A stretch of DNA of 64,000 nucleotides from Primorskyibacter flagellatus (GTDB taxonomy: Bacteria; Pseudomonadota; Alphaproteobacteria; Rhodobacterales; Rhodobacteraceae): the NCBI RefSeq assembly GCF_900176485.1, contig NZ_FWYD01000001.1, positions 548,492 to 612,491 of the forward strand. The letters run 5' to 3'. Position numbers and translations under genes: made by a program. This document shows, piece after piece, positions 55,202 to 63,498 of this stretch. A model generated the notes under the pieces. The model was given only the letters and a program-made list of their open reading frames with translations. It was not told where the DNA came from and did no database searches. Within the stretch, counting starts at the first letter, position 1. Every line of letters starts with the position of its first letter.

Positions 55202-55213
55202 AGCAACGCTTAC
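54070..55213 (+). mobile_element. Truncated IS66-family element
   Basis: The right terminus CGCTTAC (55207-55213) matches the reverse complement of the GTAAGCG start usual for IS66. No left terminus or TnpA/TnpB genes are found upstream, so the left half is deleted. Confidence 0.65.
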
Positions 55214-55249
55214 CCTGCAACTATTTCGACGCTGTGACTAATTTGATTG

Positions 55250-55786
55250 TCAGAATAAATCTTCGTCACGGAGATCTGGCGGAAGGGCATGCTGCCCGCC
55301 GCCACGAGCACGATAGTCGACGTCAATTTCCACGATACCCTCGCGCATGAATGTCATTGCTCGTAGGCATAGCTCGATAAAATCACTGCCCTCCATCCGC
55401 TTGATATCTGTATCATCAACTGTAACATAGGATCGCATATACGGGTGCTCGGTATCATTCGCGTGGTCTATTTCCCAATGCTGAAATTCTTCGGTATATA
55501 TGCCGCCACGATGGGTTGCGATCTGCCGCGCCTTCCCAAAGAAGCTATCGATCTTCTCCTTGTTGTTTGCGCGCCAAGCAACGATTGCGGCGTTTAGATT
55601 GGCATCGGCAGAATTTTGAGTTCGCCTCACCATCTCTTCGTTAAGGGAGTAGAATGCATTGAACAATCCGATGGCATGATACCATAGGCCGCCAGGGCTA
55701 TTGATAAAGCCAAGTGCTGATTCAGCAGAGCCCAAGCAGTAGCCGACCTTCAAGAACAATTCCTGCAGTAAATTTGAACCAGCCAT
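55250..55786 (-). CDS. Hypothetical protein
   Basis: A 178-residue protein not recognised. It is mostly helical in its first 100 residues (LLQELFLKVGYCLGSAESAL), with an acidic C-terminus (PPDLRDEDLF). It has no signal peptide or membrane segment. GC is lower than in the core genome parts. It lies between the IS66 remnant and the nitrilase gene, so it belongs to the accessory region. Presence of good codons throughout supports a real gene. Confidence 0.6.
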   Translation of the reverse strand: MAGSNLLQELFLKVGYCLGSAESALGFINSPGGLWYHAIGLFNAFYSLNEEMVRRTQNSADANLNAAIVAWRANNKEKIDSFFGKARQIATHRGGIYTEEFQHWEIDHANDTEHPYMRSYVTVDDTDIKRMEGSDFIELCLRAMTFMREGIVEIDVDYRARGGGQHALPPDLRDEDLF

Positions 55787-56210
55787 CTAATCTTCTACGC
55801 TAACGGGGTCTGAGCCGCCTCGAAGGTAAGTCGGCCAATAGAAGAAGCCACCAAGGGAATGATGATCAAGAAACCCCATATCGGACAGCGTCGCCTTAAA
55901 CTATATGGTTCTCCTGCCAGATGCCACCTCAAATGAGATAACAACCTGCCGCACGTGGTATTTATTGGATGTCGATGAACGAGGTGGGCTCCGACGTCCC
56001 AACACACCAACAAGGTAGGCGGGGAGGTCGGGAGACGGCCCTATGCGGCCATTCACGCACCCTGCCAACCCCGCAGCGCAGCTTCCCAAGATCGGCCATT
56101 CATCCATTGCGCAGCATTTTCGAAGGGTGAAGGTCGGAAAGCGGACAAATCTGCTTTTCGCGGCACCAGATAAGGGTGAGGCTTTTGAAAACGACGCAAC
56201 TTGCGAAGGC
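55787..56210. other. Non-coding stretch upstream of the hypothetical gene
   Basis: No supported gene. Short open frames on both strands overlap each other or the nitrilase end and show no recognisable motifs. Confidence 0.4.
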
Positions 56211-57146
56211 TCAGTCGAACGTGACCGGCGCCTGTCTGATGCGATTGACGTTCAACGCGAACACATCCGGGCGAGCATAGTGGCCGCTGGCGTCGAACTT
56301 CCGCCGCGAAGATCGCGCGGCGGAAACGTCGATATCCGAGATCAAGAGGCCCTTTTCTTGATGCATCGGGCCTGCGTGGACGCCGCCGAATGGCTTGTAG
56401 ATGACGGCGTCGCCGGGGTTCACCCACTCGTCCCTGTTCGGAAACAGCTCTTCATAATGCGGGATTTCGGTCGGGATGTCTGATGCTTCAAGCGAGGTGG
56501 CGCAGCCTATCACCCAGCATCCGCCTTCGCGCGCGATGTGCTGCATCGTGGCCAGCCAAGTGTCGCCGCTATCCCAGGTCGGCGCGACATAGATATCGAT
56601 GTTCTGGGCATAAAGCGCGTATCGCGCCAAGGGCATGTAATTTTCCCAGCATAGCAGAGCGCCGACACGACCCACAGCAGTGTTGACGACGTTCAGCCCG
56701 GACCCGTCGCCGAACCCCCAGACCATGCGCTCGGGATTGGTCGGCATCAGCTTTCGGTGGTTGTTCGCGATGGTCCCGTCCGCGTCGATGATGATGCAAC
56801 TGTTATAAAGCGTGCTGCCGCTGACCGCCCCGTCCAGTTCCTGATACCCCGCAACGACCACAACGCCATGGTCTCTTGCTGCCTCCTGCAAGGGCCGCAT
56901 GCCGCCCCGGCTCAGGTCGATCGCGTTGGATTGAAGTAGGCCGAACAACTCATCGGATTTTCCCATCCCCGCGCCCGGCGGCAAACGCCAGGCGAAGGTG
57001 GGATAGCCCGGAAACCAAGCCTCCGGGAAAACCACCATCTGGGCCCCATTGTGTGCGGCCTCTGCGATCAGCTGGATCGCGCGGGACATGGTCTTTTCAA
57101 GATCAAGATAAACTGGCGGCTGCTGGATTACGGCGACTTTGGTCAT
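56211..57146 (-). CDS. Nitrilase
   Basis: A 311-residue carbon-nitrogen hydrolase of the nitrilase branch. The catalytic triad is E42 (FPEAWFPGYP), K132 (NHRKLMPTNPER) and C166 (ALLCWENYMPLARY). The CWEN(Y) pattern separates nitrilases from amidases and N-carbamoylases. It converts nitriles to carboxylic acids and ammonia in the cytoplasm. ATG 57146 follows AAGGACC; the open frame adds only a TTG. The acyl-CoA-dehydrogenase-like gene lies 51 bp upstream on the same strand, so the two are probably one transcript. Confidence 0.9.
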   Translation of the reverse strand: MTKVAVIQQPPVYLDLEKTMSRAIQLIAEAAHNGAQMVVFPEAWFPGYPTFAWRLPPGAGMGKSDELFGLLQSNAIDLSRGGMRPLQEAARDHGVVVVAGYQELDGAVSGSTLYNSCIIIDADGTIANNHRKLMPTNPERMVWGFGDGSGLNVVNTAVGRVGALLCWENYMPLARYALYAQNIDIYVAPTWDSGDTWLATMQHIAREGGCWVIGCATSLEASDIPTEIPHYEELFPNRDEWVNPGDAVIYKPFGGVHAGPMHQEKGLLISDIDVSAARSSRRKFDASGHYARPDVFALNVNRIRQAPVTFD

Positions 57147-57197
57147 GATGTGGTCCTTGCTATGCAATGGGGTTCAAACTCTGGCCGTCCGTCAGTA

Positions 57198-58355
57198 TCA
57201 GAAGATCCGACCGACCGGCTGGTCAAGCGCCATCGCGCCCGCGTATTCTGACTGGGCCTCTTTTTGCAGCGGATGATACCGCGCGGCCTGGATGTCGCGA
57301 AACCGCCGTTCCAGCCCCGTCTTGCGGTAGAAGCCCGCGCCACCCGCCAGTTCCATCGCCCGTTCGACCGTCAGGATGGCGTTTTCCTCGACCAGCCTGC
57401 GGCCGATCATGACGTCATTGACGCTCTGCTCGGATGGTGCGTTGCGTTCTGCTGCGGCGATCATGTGTTCATGCCCCATCCGGGTAGCTGCAAGGGCCGT
57501 GTCCATCCGCCCTGCAATGGATTGCAGCCTGTGGGACACGGGCTTCATCCCGGCGATGCCCACGGCGATCTCGCGCGCGCTTTCGGCAATGCCGAGGTAT
57601 GTCGCGTAGATCAACGGGAAGGCCATCGTTGCGATCAACTGGAAACCGGGATGCCATTCACCCGCCGTCCGTCTGAGGGGGATCTTGTCCTCGGGCACGA
57701 AAAGCCCGTCGATCATGATGTCATGCGACCCGGTGCCCCGCATCCCAAGGGTGTTCCAGGTATCGAGGACCGTGACCTCCTTCGCGGTCATCGGGGCGCC
57801 GAAATGAAGCACCATGCGCTCGCCGTCTTCGTCGCAGACGGCGCTGGTCATCAACATGTCGCCTACGGGCGCACCCGAGGAAAACACCTTGCGCGCGGTA
57901 ATCTTGTAGCCGCCATTGACCTTTTCCGCCTGGCCCGATCCGCCGATCCAGTCCGATCCGCCCGAGCTGAGCAGGACGATGTTCTCTGCGGCGGCGCGGC
58001 GCAGAAGCGGCTCGACCAGCGGTCGGGCCGCGGCTTGATGATGCCAGCGACATGCCGGGATGGCGACCTGATGCGTGTGCATCGACAAGGCGAGCCCACT
58101 TGATCCGCAGGCCCCGCCGATGATCCGCAGCATCTCGCGTAGGTCGCGGAAGGATGCGCCGCCGCCGCCAAGCTCGGTTGGCACGCCAGCGGCCAAGAGG
58201 CCAGTGGACTTCATGGTCTTGTAGTTGCCCGCGATGAAATCGCCGGTCAGGTCATGATCCGCCGCGCGTTCCGCGCAGCGTTCGGCAAACTGCCGTGCCG
58301 TATCTTCAAGGGATGGTTTCCGGGTCGGGATCAGGTCTGCTGTCACGTCAGTCAT
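57198..58355 (-). CDS. Acyl-CoA dehydrogenase-fold flavoenzyme
   Basis: A 385-residue protein of the acyl-CoA dehydrogenase fold. The N-terminal helical domain, the central beta domain (KVFSSGAPVGDMLMTSAVCD) and the FAD-contact segment LGMRGTGSHDIMIDG are visible. I cannot place the usual catalytic Glu with certainty, so it may be a flavin monooxygenase (DszC/HpaH-like) or nitroalkane-type oxidase instead of a fatty-acid enzyme. AGGAGGATTG precedes the ATG. It heads the nitrilase transcript and is divergent from an HxlR regulator. Confidence 0.82.
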   Translation of the reverse strand: MTDVTADLIPTRKPSLEDTARQFAERCAERAADHDLTGDFIAGNYKTMKSTGLLAAGVPTELGGGGASFRDLREMLRIIGGACGSSGLALSMHTHQVAIPACRWHHQAAARPLVEPLLRRAAAENIVLLSSGGSDWIGGSGQAEKVNGGYKITARKVFSSGAPVGDMLMTSAVCDEDGERMVLHFGAPMTAKEVTVLDTWNTLGMRGTGSHDIMIDGLFVPEDKIPLRRTAGEWHPGFQLIATMAFPLIYATYLGIAESAREIAVGIAGMKPVSHRLQSIAGRMDTALAATRMGHEHMIAAAERNAPSEQSVNDVMIGRRLVEENAILTVERAMELAGGAGFYRKTGLERRFRDIQAARYHPLQKEAQSEYAGAMALDQPVGRIF

Positions 58356-58429
58356 CGATCAATCCTCCTGTTAAACTTCGAGAAGGATCGCAGGCAGCGG
58401 GATTTGCATCCAGTCCACAAACTATACTG

Positions 58430-58452
58430 GGTAGAACCCTACCTTGTGGTAG
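58430..58452. promoter_or_regulatory. Triple GGTAG/CTACC/GGTAG element, candidate HxlR operator
   Basis: GGTAG (58430-58434), CTACC (58439-58443) and GGTAG (58448-58452) are separated by four bases each. Any adjacent pair forms an inverted repeat. It lies in the divergent spacer, 44 bp before the regulator start. Confidence 0.55.
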
Positions 58453-58495
58453 ATTGAAGATGGGGGCGTTTTACCCTGCCAAACGGGAGGTTGAA

Positions 58496-59185
58496 ATGCG
58501 TGGAAGCTACGGACAGTTCTGCCCCGTCGCCATGGCGTCCGAGGTGCTTTGCGCCCGCTGGACGCCTCTTGTCGTTCGGGAACTAATGTGTGGCAGCACG
58601 CGGTTCAACGATCTGCGCCGCGGCGTTCCGCGCATGTCGCCCTCGCTGTTGTCGAAACGATTGGTGGAGATGGAGGCGGCTGGTCTGATCGACGCGGTTC
58701 CGGACGCAAAAGGCAACAAGTCCTATCGCCTGACAAAGGCGGGAGAGGAGCTCCGCCCGATCATCATGTCCCTGGGAAGTTGGGGGCAGCGGTGGGTCGA
58801 GACCGGCCCGACGCTCGACAATCTCGACCCGGAGCTTCTGATCTGGGACATGCACCGCTGCCTTGACCCCACGCCGCTGCCCGCCAGGCGGATATGTATC
58901 CAGGTCGTATTCGAAGATCTGGCCGCAGAAAAACGTGACAACTGGCTGATCATCGACCCGGAAACTGGCGCCGAGGCCTGCTACGTCGATCCAGGGTTCG
59001 AGGTCGATCTTTACGCGGAATGCAGCTTGCGCACCATGACCGCGATCTGGCTGGGGCTGGACACAGTCGCCCTGGCAGTTGCGCGGGACGATCTGGTGCT
59101 GTCGGGCGATCGGGACGTCGCCGCCTTGATGCAGCAATGGCTGGGGCTCAGCCCCTTCGCGAAAGACAAGAAGCAGGTGGCCTGA
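58496..59185 (+). CDS. HxlR family transcriptional regulator
   Basis: A 229-residue regulator. The winged-helix HxlR domain spans residues about 8-95 (FCPVAMASEVLCARWTPLVV, MSPSLLSKRLVEMEAAGLI). A C-terminal domain of about 120 residues resembles the SCP2/sterol-carrier extension seen in long HxlR proteins. GGGAGG lies five bases before ATG 58496. A nearby Cys (FCPVA) is where redox-sensing HxlR proteins keep theirs. It is divergent from the flavoenzyme-nitrilase unit, so it probably controls it. Confidence 0.88.
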   Translation: MRGSYGQFCPVAMASEVLCARWTPLVVRELMCGSTRFNDLRRGVPRMSPSLLSKRLVEMEAAGLIDAVPDAKGNKSYRLTKAGEELRPIIMSLGSWGQRWVETGPTLDNLDPELLIWDMHRCLDPTPLPARRICIQVVFEDLAAEKRDNWLIIDPETGAEACYVDPGFEVDLYAECSLRTMTAIWLGLDTVALAVARDDLVLSGDRDVAALMQQWLGLSPFAKDKKQVA

Positions 59186-59286
59186 CGAAGCTGAAGGCGT
59201 GAACGGCCCAGAGCGGATGAGGTGGGTGGCTCCTGCTCCACCGGCATCGAATGTGCCAAAGTGCAGTTGTCAGTGACTGCCAGGAA

Positions 59287-59298
59287 AGGAGCCACCCA
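59287..59298 (+). promoter_or_regulatory. Inverted copy of the terminal repeat over the transposase ribosome site
   Basis: AGGAGCCACCCA ends one base before the ATG and is the exact complement of 59223-59234 in the left repeat. A transcript entering from outside could fold so that the AAAGGAG site is paired, lowering transposase translation. Confidence 0.5.
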
Positions 59299-60318
59299 AT
59301 GACAGTTAGAACCGTAGGTCTGGATCTGGCCAAGGACGTTTTTCAAGTACACGGCATTTCGGAGAACGGCCGTGTAATTTTCAATAGAGCCATCAAGCGC
59401 GCGAAGCTGCTCACTTTCTTTGAGACGCTTCCGCCCTGTGTCGTTGGCATGGAGGCATGCGGATCGTCTCATCACTGGGGCCGCCAGTTGTGCAAGCTTG
59501 GCCATGATGTGAAGTTGATGCCCGCTGGCTACGTCAAACCGTATGTGAAGCGCGGCAAGAACGACGCCGTTGATGCCGAGGCAATCTGTGAAGCTGTCCG
59601 TCGTCCAACCATGCGCTTTGTCGAAATCAAATCCGAAGAACAGCAGGCCATCTTGTCGATCCATCGCACGCGTGACCTGGCCGTCCGGCAACGCACTCAA
59701 ATGGCCAACATGATCCGCAGCTTGTTGCGAGAGTTCGGGCATATCTTGCCCATCGGAATCGAAGCGGTGACGGCGTTTGCAAAGCGCCACCTTGACGGCG
59801 ATCAACCCGACATGCCGAACATCGCGAACGGCATGCTCGGCATGCAGTGCTATCAGTTCATCGGTTTGAACGAACGTATCGCCGGCTATTCGAAGATGAT
59901 CGAGCAACATGCCCTGCTGAATGCAGACGCACGACGATTGATGCGCATGCCTGGTATCGGGCCGATCACAGCGTCAGCGATTGTCGCAACGATCGGGGAC
60001 GCAAAACAATTCCGGACGGGACGTGATCTGGCGGCATGGCTCGGACTGACCCCGCTCAACAAGTCCAGCGGTGGCAAGGAACGTCTGGGCAAGATCACGA
60101 AGCAGGGTGATCGCTACATCCGCAAGCTGTTGGTCGTAGGCATGACATCGCGTGCCGTCATGGCGAAACGTTCGCCAGAGAAGGTCGATCTGTGGACCGC
60201 GAAGATCATCGCAGACAAACCGTTCCGCTTGGCAACAACCGCGATGGCCAACAAAGCAGCAAGGAGCATCTGGGCGATGCTCACGAAGAAACAGGAATAT
60301 CGGCAGCCTGCGTTCTGA
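59299..60318 (+). CDS. IS110-family transposase
   Basis: A 339-residue transposase. The N-terminal RuvC-like DEDD domain starts VGLDLAKDVFQVHG, has E in GMEACGSSHHW and ends with NDAVDAEAI. The C-terminal transposase_20 domain has MRMPGIGPITASAIVATIGD and LGLTPLNKSSGGKERLG, including the conserved Ser. Such enzymes act with a guide (bridge/seek) RNA from the element. AAAGGAG precedes ATG 59299. The frame appears intact, so the element may be active. Confidence 0.92.
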   Translation: MTVRTVGLDLAKDVFQVHGISENGRVIFNRAIKRAKLLTFFETLPPCVVGMEACGSSHHWGRQLCKLGHDVKLMPAGYVKPYVKRGKNDAVDAEAICEAVRRPTMRFVEIKSEEQQAILSIHRTRDLAVRQRTQMANMIRSLLREFGHILPIGIEAVTAFAKRHLDGDQPDMPNIANGMLGMQCYQFIGLNERIAGYSKMIEQHALLNADARRLMRMPGIGPITASAIVATIGDAKQFRTGRDLAAWLGLTPLNKSSGGKERLGKITKQGDRYIRKLLVVGMTSRAVMAKRSPEKVDLWTAKIIADKPFRLATTAMANKAARSIWAMLTKKQEYRQPAF

Positions 60319-60552
60319 TCGCACCAACTGCCCACGAGATGCAAGACGTTGAAGTGATGATGCGGAATTAAGTCAACCAAGAGCAAGGACACTCCGGGAA
60401 TGGCAGCGGCCCTCAGAGGCCGATGAGCCGATTGGAACCTCGCTCGCGGAATTCATCAAGGCCAGTGGCGACAATGCCGCCACGCAAACAGGCCGGACAG
60501 ACGACGGTACTGACGAAAATACCCGCTAATATCACCAAAAAGTTCTTGCAAT
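60319..60552 (+). ncRNA. Candidate guide RNA region of the IS1111-type element
   Basis: This 234-bp stretch between the transposase stop and the right repeat has no gene. In the IS1111 group the guide RNA is encoded in this position, so the region is the best candidate. Its secondary structure was not computed. Confidence 0.45.
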
Positions 60553-60567
60553 GCAGGAGCCACCCAC

Positions 60568-60735
60568 AGATGCCGTTCGCCATTGCCTGGTACGCCGCGG
60601 TGCGGCAGATGTGAAATCGGCCAGTGGTGAAGTTTTTTGTTCTGCGAAACGCCAGAAACCAAGCAGGTTTAACTTTGCAAGGTATTTCGCCATACCTTGA
60701 CTGGCAGAGCTGGGTACGATTGCTAAACTTCCACA
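60568..60735 (+). promoter_or_regulatory. Upstream region of the SIR2 gene
   Basis: This 168-bp stretch between the IS1111-type element and the SIR2 start holds TTGACT near 60698, without a good -10 at standard spacing. AT-rich sequence (AAGTTTTTTG) lies near 60630. No gene is seen. Confidence 0.35.
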
Positions 60736-63465
60736 ATGAAATTTTTTTCTGACGGCCCTTCTATTCCCGATATCCTCCTGGAGCGTTGCGACGTTGGTCG
60801 GGTCGTCTTCCTCTGTGGTGCCGGAGTGTCGTACAATTCGGGGATGCCAACGTTTCTCGGGCTTACGGAGCACGTGATCGACTTCTTCGATCCCCCGGAA
60901 GGATCAGAGATCATGAAGGCGTTCGGCCCCTGGCGAGCCGATCCGGCAGCACCAAATGTTCCCCTCGACCAGATTTTCAATCTTCTGCACCAGGAGTATG
61001 GTCGGGATGAGGTCAACGCATTGGTAACTGAGCGGTTGCTGGTGCCATCAACAGCAGCAACCATCGGTCATGAACACGGCCTGGTGAAGCGGATATCGTC
61101 GAACCAGAGTGGTGTCCCTCAGATCGTGACGACTAACTTCGATCACCTGTTCGAGCTTGGCGACAAAGCAGGCGGCATCCCGATCCATGAACCCCCGGCA
61201 TTCCCTGACCTGACATTCGGGTCACCAATTGATGGTATCACCTATCTTCACGGGCGACTCGTTGCACCTGACGCAAACCAACACCCCTACGTGCTAAGCA
61301 GTGCAGATTTCGGCAGAGCCTATCTATCCGAGGCATGGGCCACAAAGTTTATAAGTGGCCTGCTGGAACGATACACCGTCGTTCTTGTCGGGTATCAGGC
61401 CGAAGACCCGCCCGTGAAATACCTCCTTCAAGGGCTCAACCATGATGGTCAGTTCGACCGAACTCGACTCTACGCTTTCGACCGAGGGGAGCCGGAGGAG
61501 ATTGAAGCCAAGTGGCGAGATCGGGGCGTCACCGCTATCGCCTATCAAGATCATGGCCACCTATGGCAGACCATGGAAGCCTGGGCTAACCGGGCTGACG
61601 ATGCGCGTGCTTGGCGGAGTCTGGTCATCGCTTCTGCGGAGCGTGACCCGAAGGAGATGTCACCTCACGAGCGTGGGCAGGTCGCCCATGTCCTACGTTC
61701 TATTCCCGGAGCCAAGGCGTTTGCCGACGCCGAACCATCACCACACCCGGAGTGGGTTTGCGTCCTCGATGCATTCGTCCGCAATGCAAAGAAAAACAGT
61801 GGATACGGGGAAGATGCCGAGGAATTCGATCCCGTATTGGCTTATGGCCTCGACGATGATCTTGGACCGATTAGCGAAGAGGATTTCAGACGGGGAACCA
61901 GAAACGATAGCCTGCTCGAATGGCGGAGTGGCGACGACAATCCACCCGAGTTTCACCGCCTCGGAGGCCGCCAGGTAGAAGGCCATGAGTCGATGCCAAC
62001 CCGGTTGTGGCATCTCGTCCGCTGGATCGGGAAGTCATTCCAAGCGCCAGTGATCGCCTGGTGGGCGGCTCGTCAACTTGGCCTGCATCCTCGCCTTATC
62101 GATCACATCGCTTGGCACCTCGACCAATCGAAGGAAGTTGACGGGAACTGCCGACATATCTGGAACCTAATACTGGAACACCACCGTGATCCTCGGAGCC
62201 GTCGGTGGAACGGGCGCTGGTACGACCTGAAGAAGCGCATTGCCGAAGAGGGTTGGGTCCCCAGCGTCCTGCGTGACTTTCATCAAGCGGCCCAACCATG
62301 CTTGAACATCAAACGCCCTATGGGCCTTCATGAAAACAAACCGCCCACATCGGAATGGGGTGAACTTCGTATCGACGAGATCGCTCGGTTCGAGATCAAA
62401 TATCTTGAGCGACACAACGAAGACCTCGTGGTGCCGGATGAAGCCCTGTCTGCCGTTCTTGGTCTTCTGGAAAATCAACTTAACACAGCGGTTGGGATAC
62501 TGTCCGATCTTGGTGTGTCCTACTTCACCACGCCCACATGCTTTCCCAACCGAGAAACGGATGGTGGCGAGCATTATCATGATTCTGCTGAGCCGTTTCT
62601 TCTGTTCATCGAAATCTTCGACCGGATCGTGGCACTCGACCTCCAACGTGCGGTGGCGCATTCGATGCTCTGGGACGAAAGCGACAAGTACTTCTTTCGT
62701 AAGCTAAAGCTTTATGCGCTGTCGAAGCCTGACCTGTTCGATGCGAACGACGCCGCCGGAATCATCTCCAGGTTCGATCAGACCGCGTTTTGGGATACCG
62801 ACGTGGCGCGTGAACTTCTCTTCGCTCTGGTAGATCGGTGGGAAGAGTTCTCGGACGAGAGCAAGAAAGTCATGGCTGAGCGTATCCTTGCTGGCCCTGA
62901 AAGGATGGACCACTGGTCAGAGGAAGAATACCCGGCATTCCGTGATCGGATTGCTGCCAGATATGGCCGTTACCTTCAGTTGAATGGCTGCGATCTACCC
63001 GCTTCTCCGGCGACGCGGTTGGCGGAAATCATCGCGGGGATGCCAGATTGGAATGATGGTTGGGCAACTTCGACGGTGATGATGTCGGGCTCGCATGTGA
63101 GCTGGGTAGGTACGGACGAAGCACCAGACGCTGTTATTGACATCCCAGTCAACGAGGTCGTCGCAAGGGCAAAAGAAGACCTGAAGCGCGACTTTGGAAG
63201 CTTCACCGAGCGCCGCCCCTTTACGGGCCTGGTACGGGCAAATCCCCGGAAAGCCCTTTCCGCCTTAACCATTGCCGGAAGAGACGGTGACTTCCCACAG
63301 GCATTCTGGTCAGCAATGATCAACGAGTTGCCCACAGACATCGCTCCCCGGCTCAAAAGGGCCTTTCTGCATCGCCTTGCTCGCCTCCCGCACCCAATCG
63401 TTGTGGAACTCGGTCATACATTGGCTGTCTGTCGTCATATAAAATGGGACATCAGAGCGGCTTGA
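60736..63465 (+). CDS. SIR2-domain antiphage-type protein with long helical C-terminus
   Basis: A 909-residue protein. The N-terminal SIR2 domain (residues about 20-290) has the NAD loop CGAGVSYNSGMP at 27-38, N134 and D136 in TTNFDHLF, and the catalytic-position H172 in YLHGRL. The remaining 600 residues are helical and repeat-like with no known motif. This layout resembles defence-associated sirtuins (DSR1/DSR2) that deplete NAD+ on phage infection. The stop lies just before an IS3-type element, so a small C-terminal loss is possible. No clear ribosome site precedes ATG 60736. Confidence 0.85.
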   Translation: MKFFSDGPSIPDILLERCDVGRVVFLCGAGVSYNSGMPTFLGLTEHVIDFFDPPEGSEIMKAFGPWRADPAAPNVPLDQIFNLLHQEYGRDEVNALVTERLLVPSTAATIGHEHGLVKRISSNQSGVPQIVTTNFDHLFELGDKAGGIPIHEPPAFPDLTFGSPIDGITYLHGRLVAPDANQHPYVLSSADFGRAYLSEAWATKFISGLLERYTVVLVGYQAEDPPVKYLLQGLNHDGQFDRTRLYAFDRGEPEEIEAKWRDRGVTAIAYQDHGHLWQTMEAWANRADDARAWRSLVIASAERDPKEMSPHERGQVAHVLRSIPGAKAFADAEPSPHPEWVCVLDAFVRNAKKNSGYGEDAEEFDPVLAYGLDDDLGPISEEDFRRGTRNDSLLEWRSGDDNPPEFHRLGGRQVEGHESMPTRLWHLVRWIGKSFQAPVIAWWAARQLGLHPRLIDHIAWHLDQSKEVDGNCRHIWNLILEHHRDPRSRRWNGRWYDLKKRIAEEGWVPSVLRDFHQAAQPCLNIKRPMGLHENKPPTSEWGELRIDEIARFEIKYLERHNEDLVVPDEALSAVLGLLENQLNTAVGILSDLGVSYFTTPTCFPNRETDGGEHYHDSAEPFLLFIEIFDRIVALDLQRAVAHSMLWDESDKYFFRKLKLYALSKPDLFDANDAAGIISRFDQTAFWDTDVARELLFALVDRWEEFSDESKKVMAERILAGPERMDHWSEEEYPAFRDRIAARYGRYLQLNGCDLPASPATRLAEIIAGMPDWNDGWATSTVMMSGSHVSWVGTDEAPDAVIDIPVNEVVARAKEDLKRDFGSFTERRPFTGLVRANPRKALSALTIAGRDGDFPQAFWSAMINELPTDIAPRLKRAFLHRLARLPHPIVVELGHTLAVCRHIKWDIRAA

Positions 63466-63498
63466 ACATTGGAGGCTCTGGTTCGGTTGTTTGATTGA

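Larger units (their letters stand above)
59222..60567 (+). mobile_element. IS110-family element, IS1111 type, with subterminal inverted repeats
   Basis: A 15-bp perfect inverted repeat frames the element: GTGGGTGGCTCCTGC at 59222-59236 and its complement at 60553-60567. Subterminal repeats and a long non-coding tail after the transposase are features of the IS1111 group. The exact ends lie a few bases outside the repeats and are not fixed. Confidence 0.82.

Noticed and set aside
55795..56013. 72-residue minus-strand frame between hypothetical gene and nitrilase
   Set aside because: No ribosome site, no motif, and composition unlike its coding neighbours.
60413..60736. 107-residue minus-strand frame after the IS1111-type transposase
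   Set aside because: It crosses the right inverted repeat of the element and runs up to the SIR2 start; no motif supports it.
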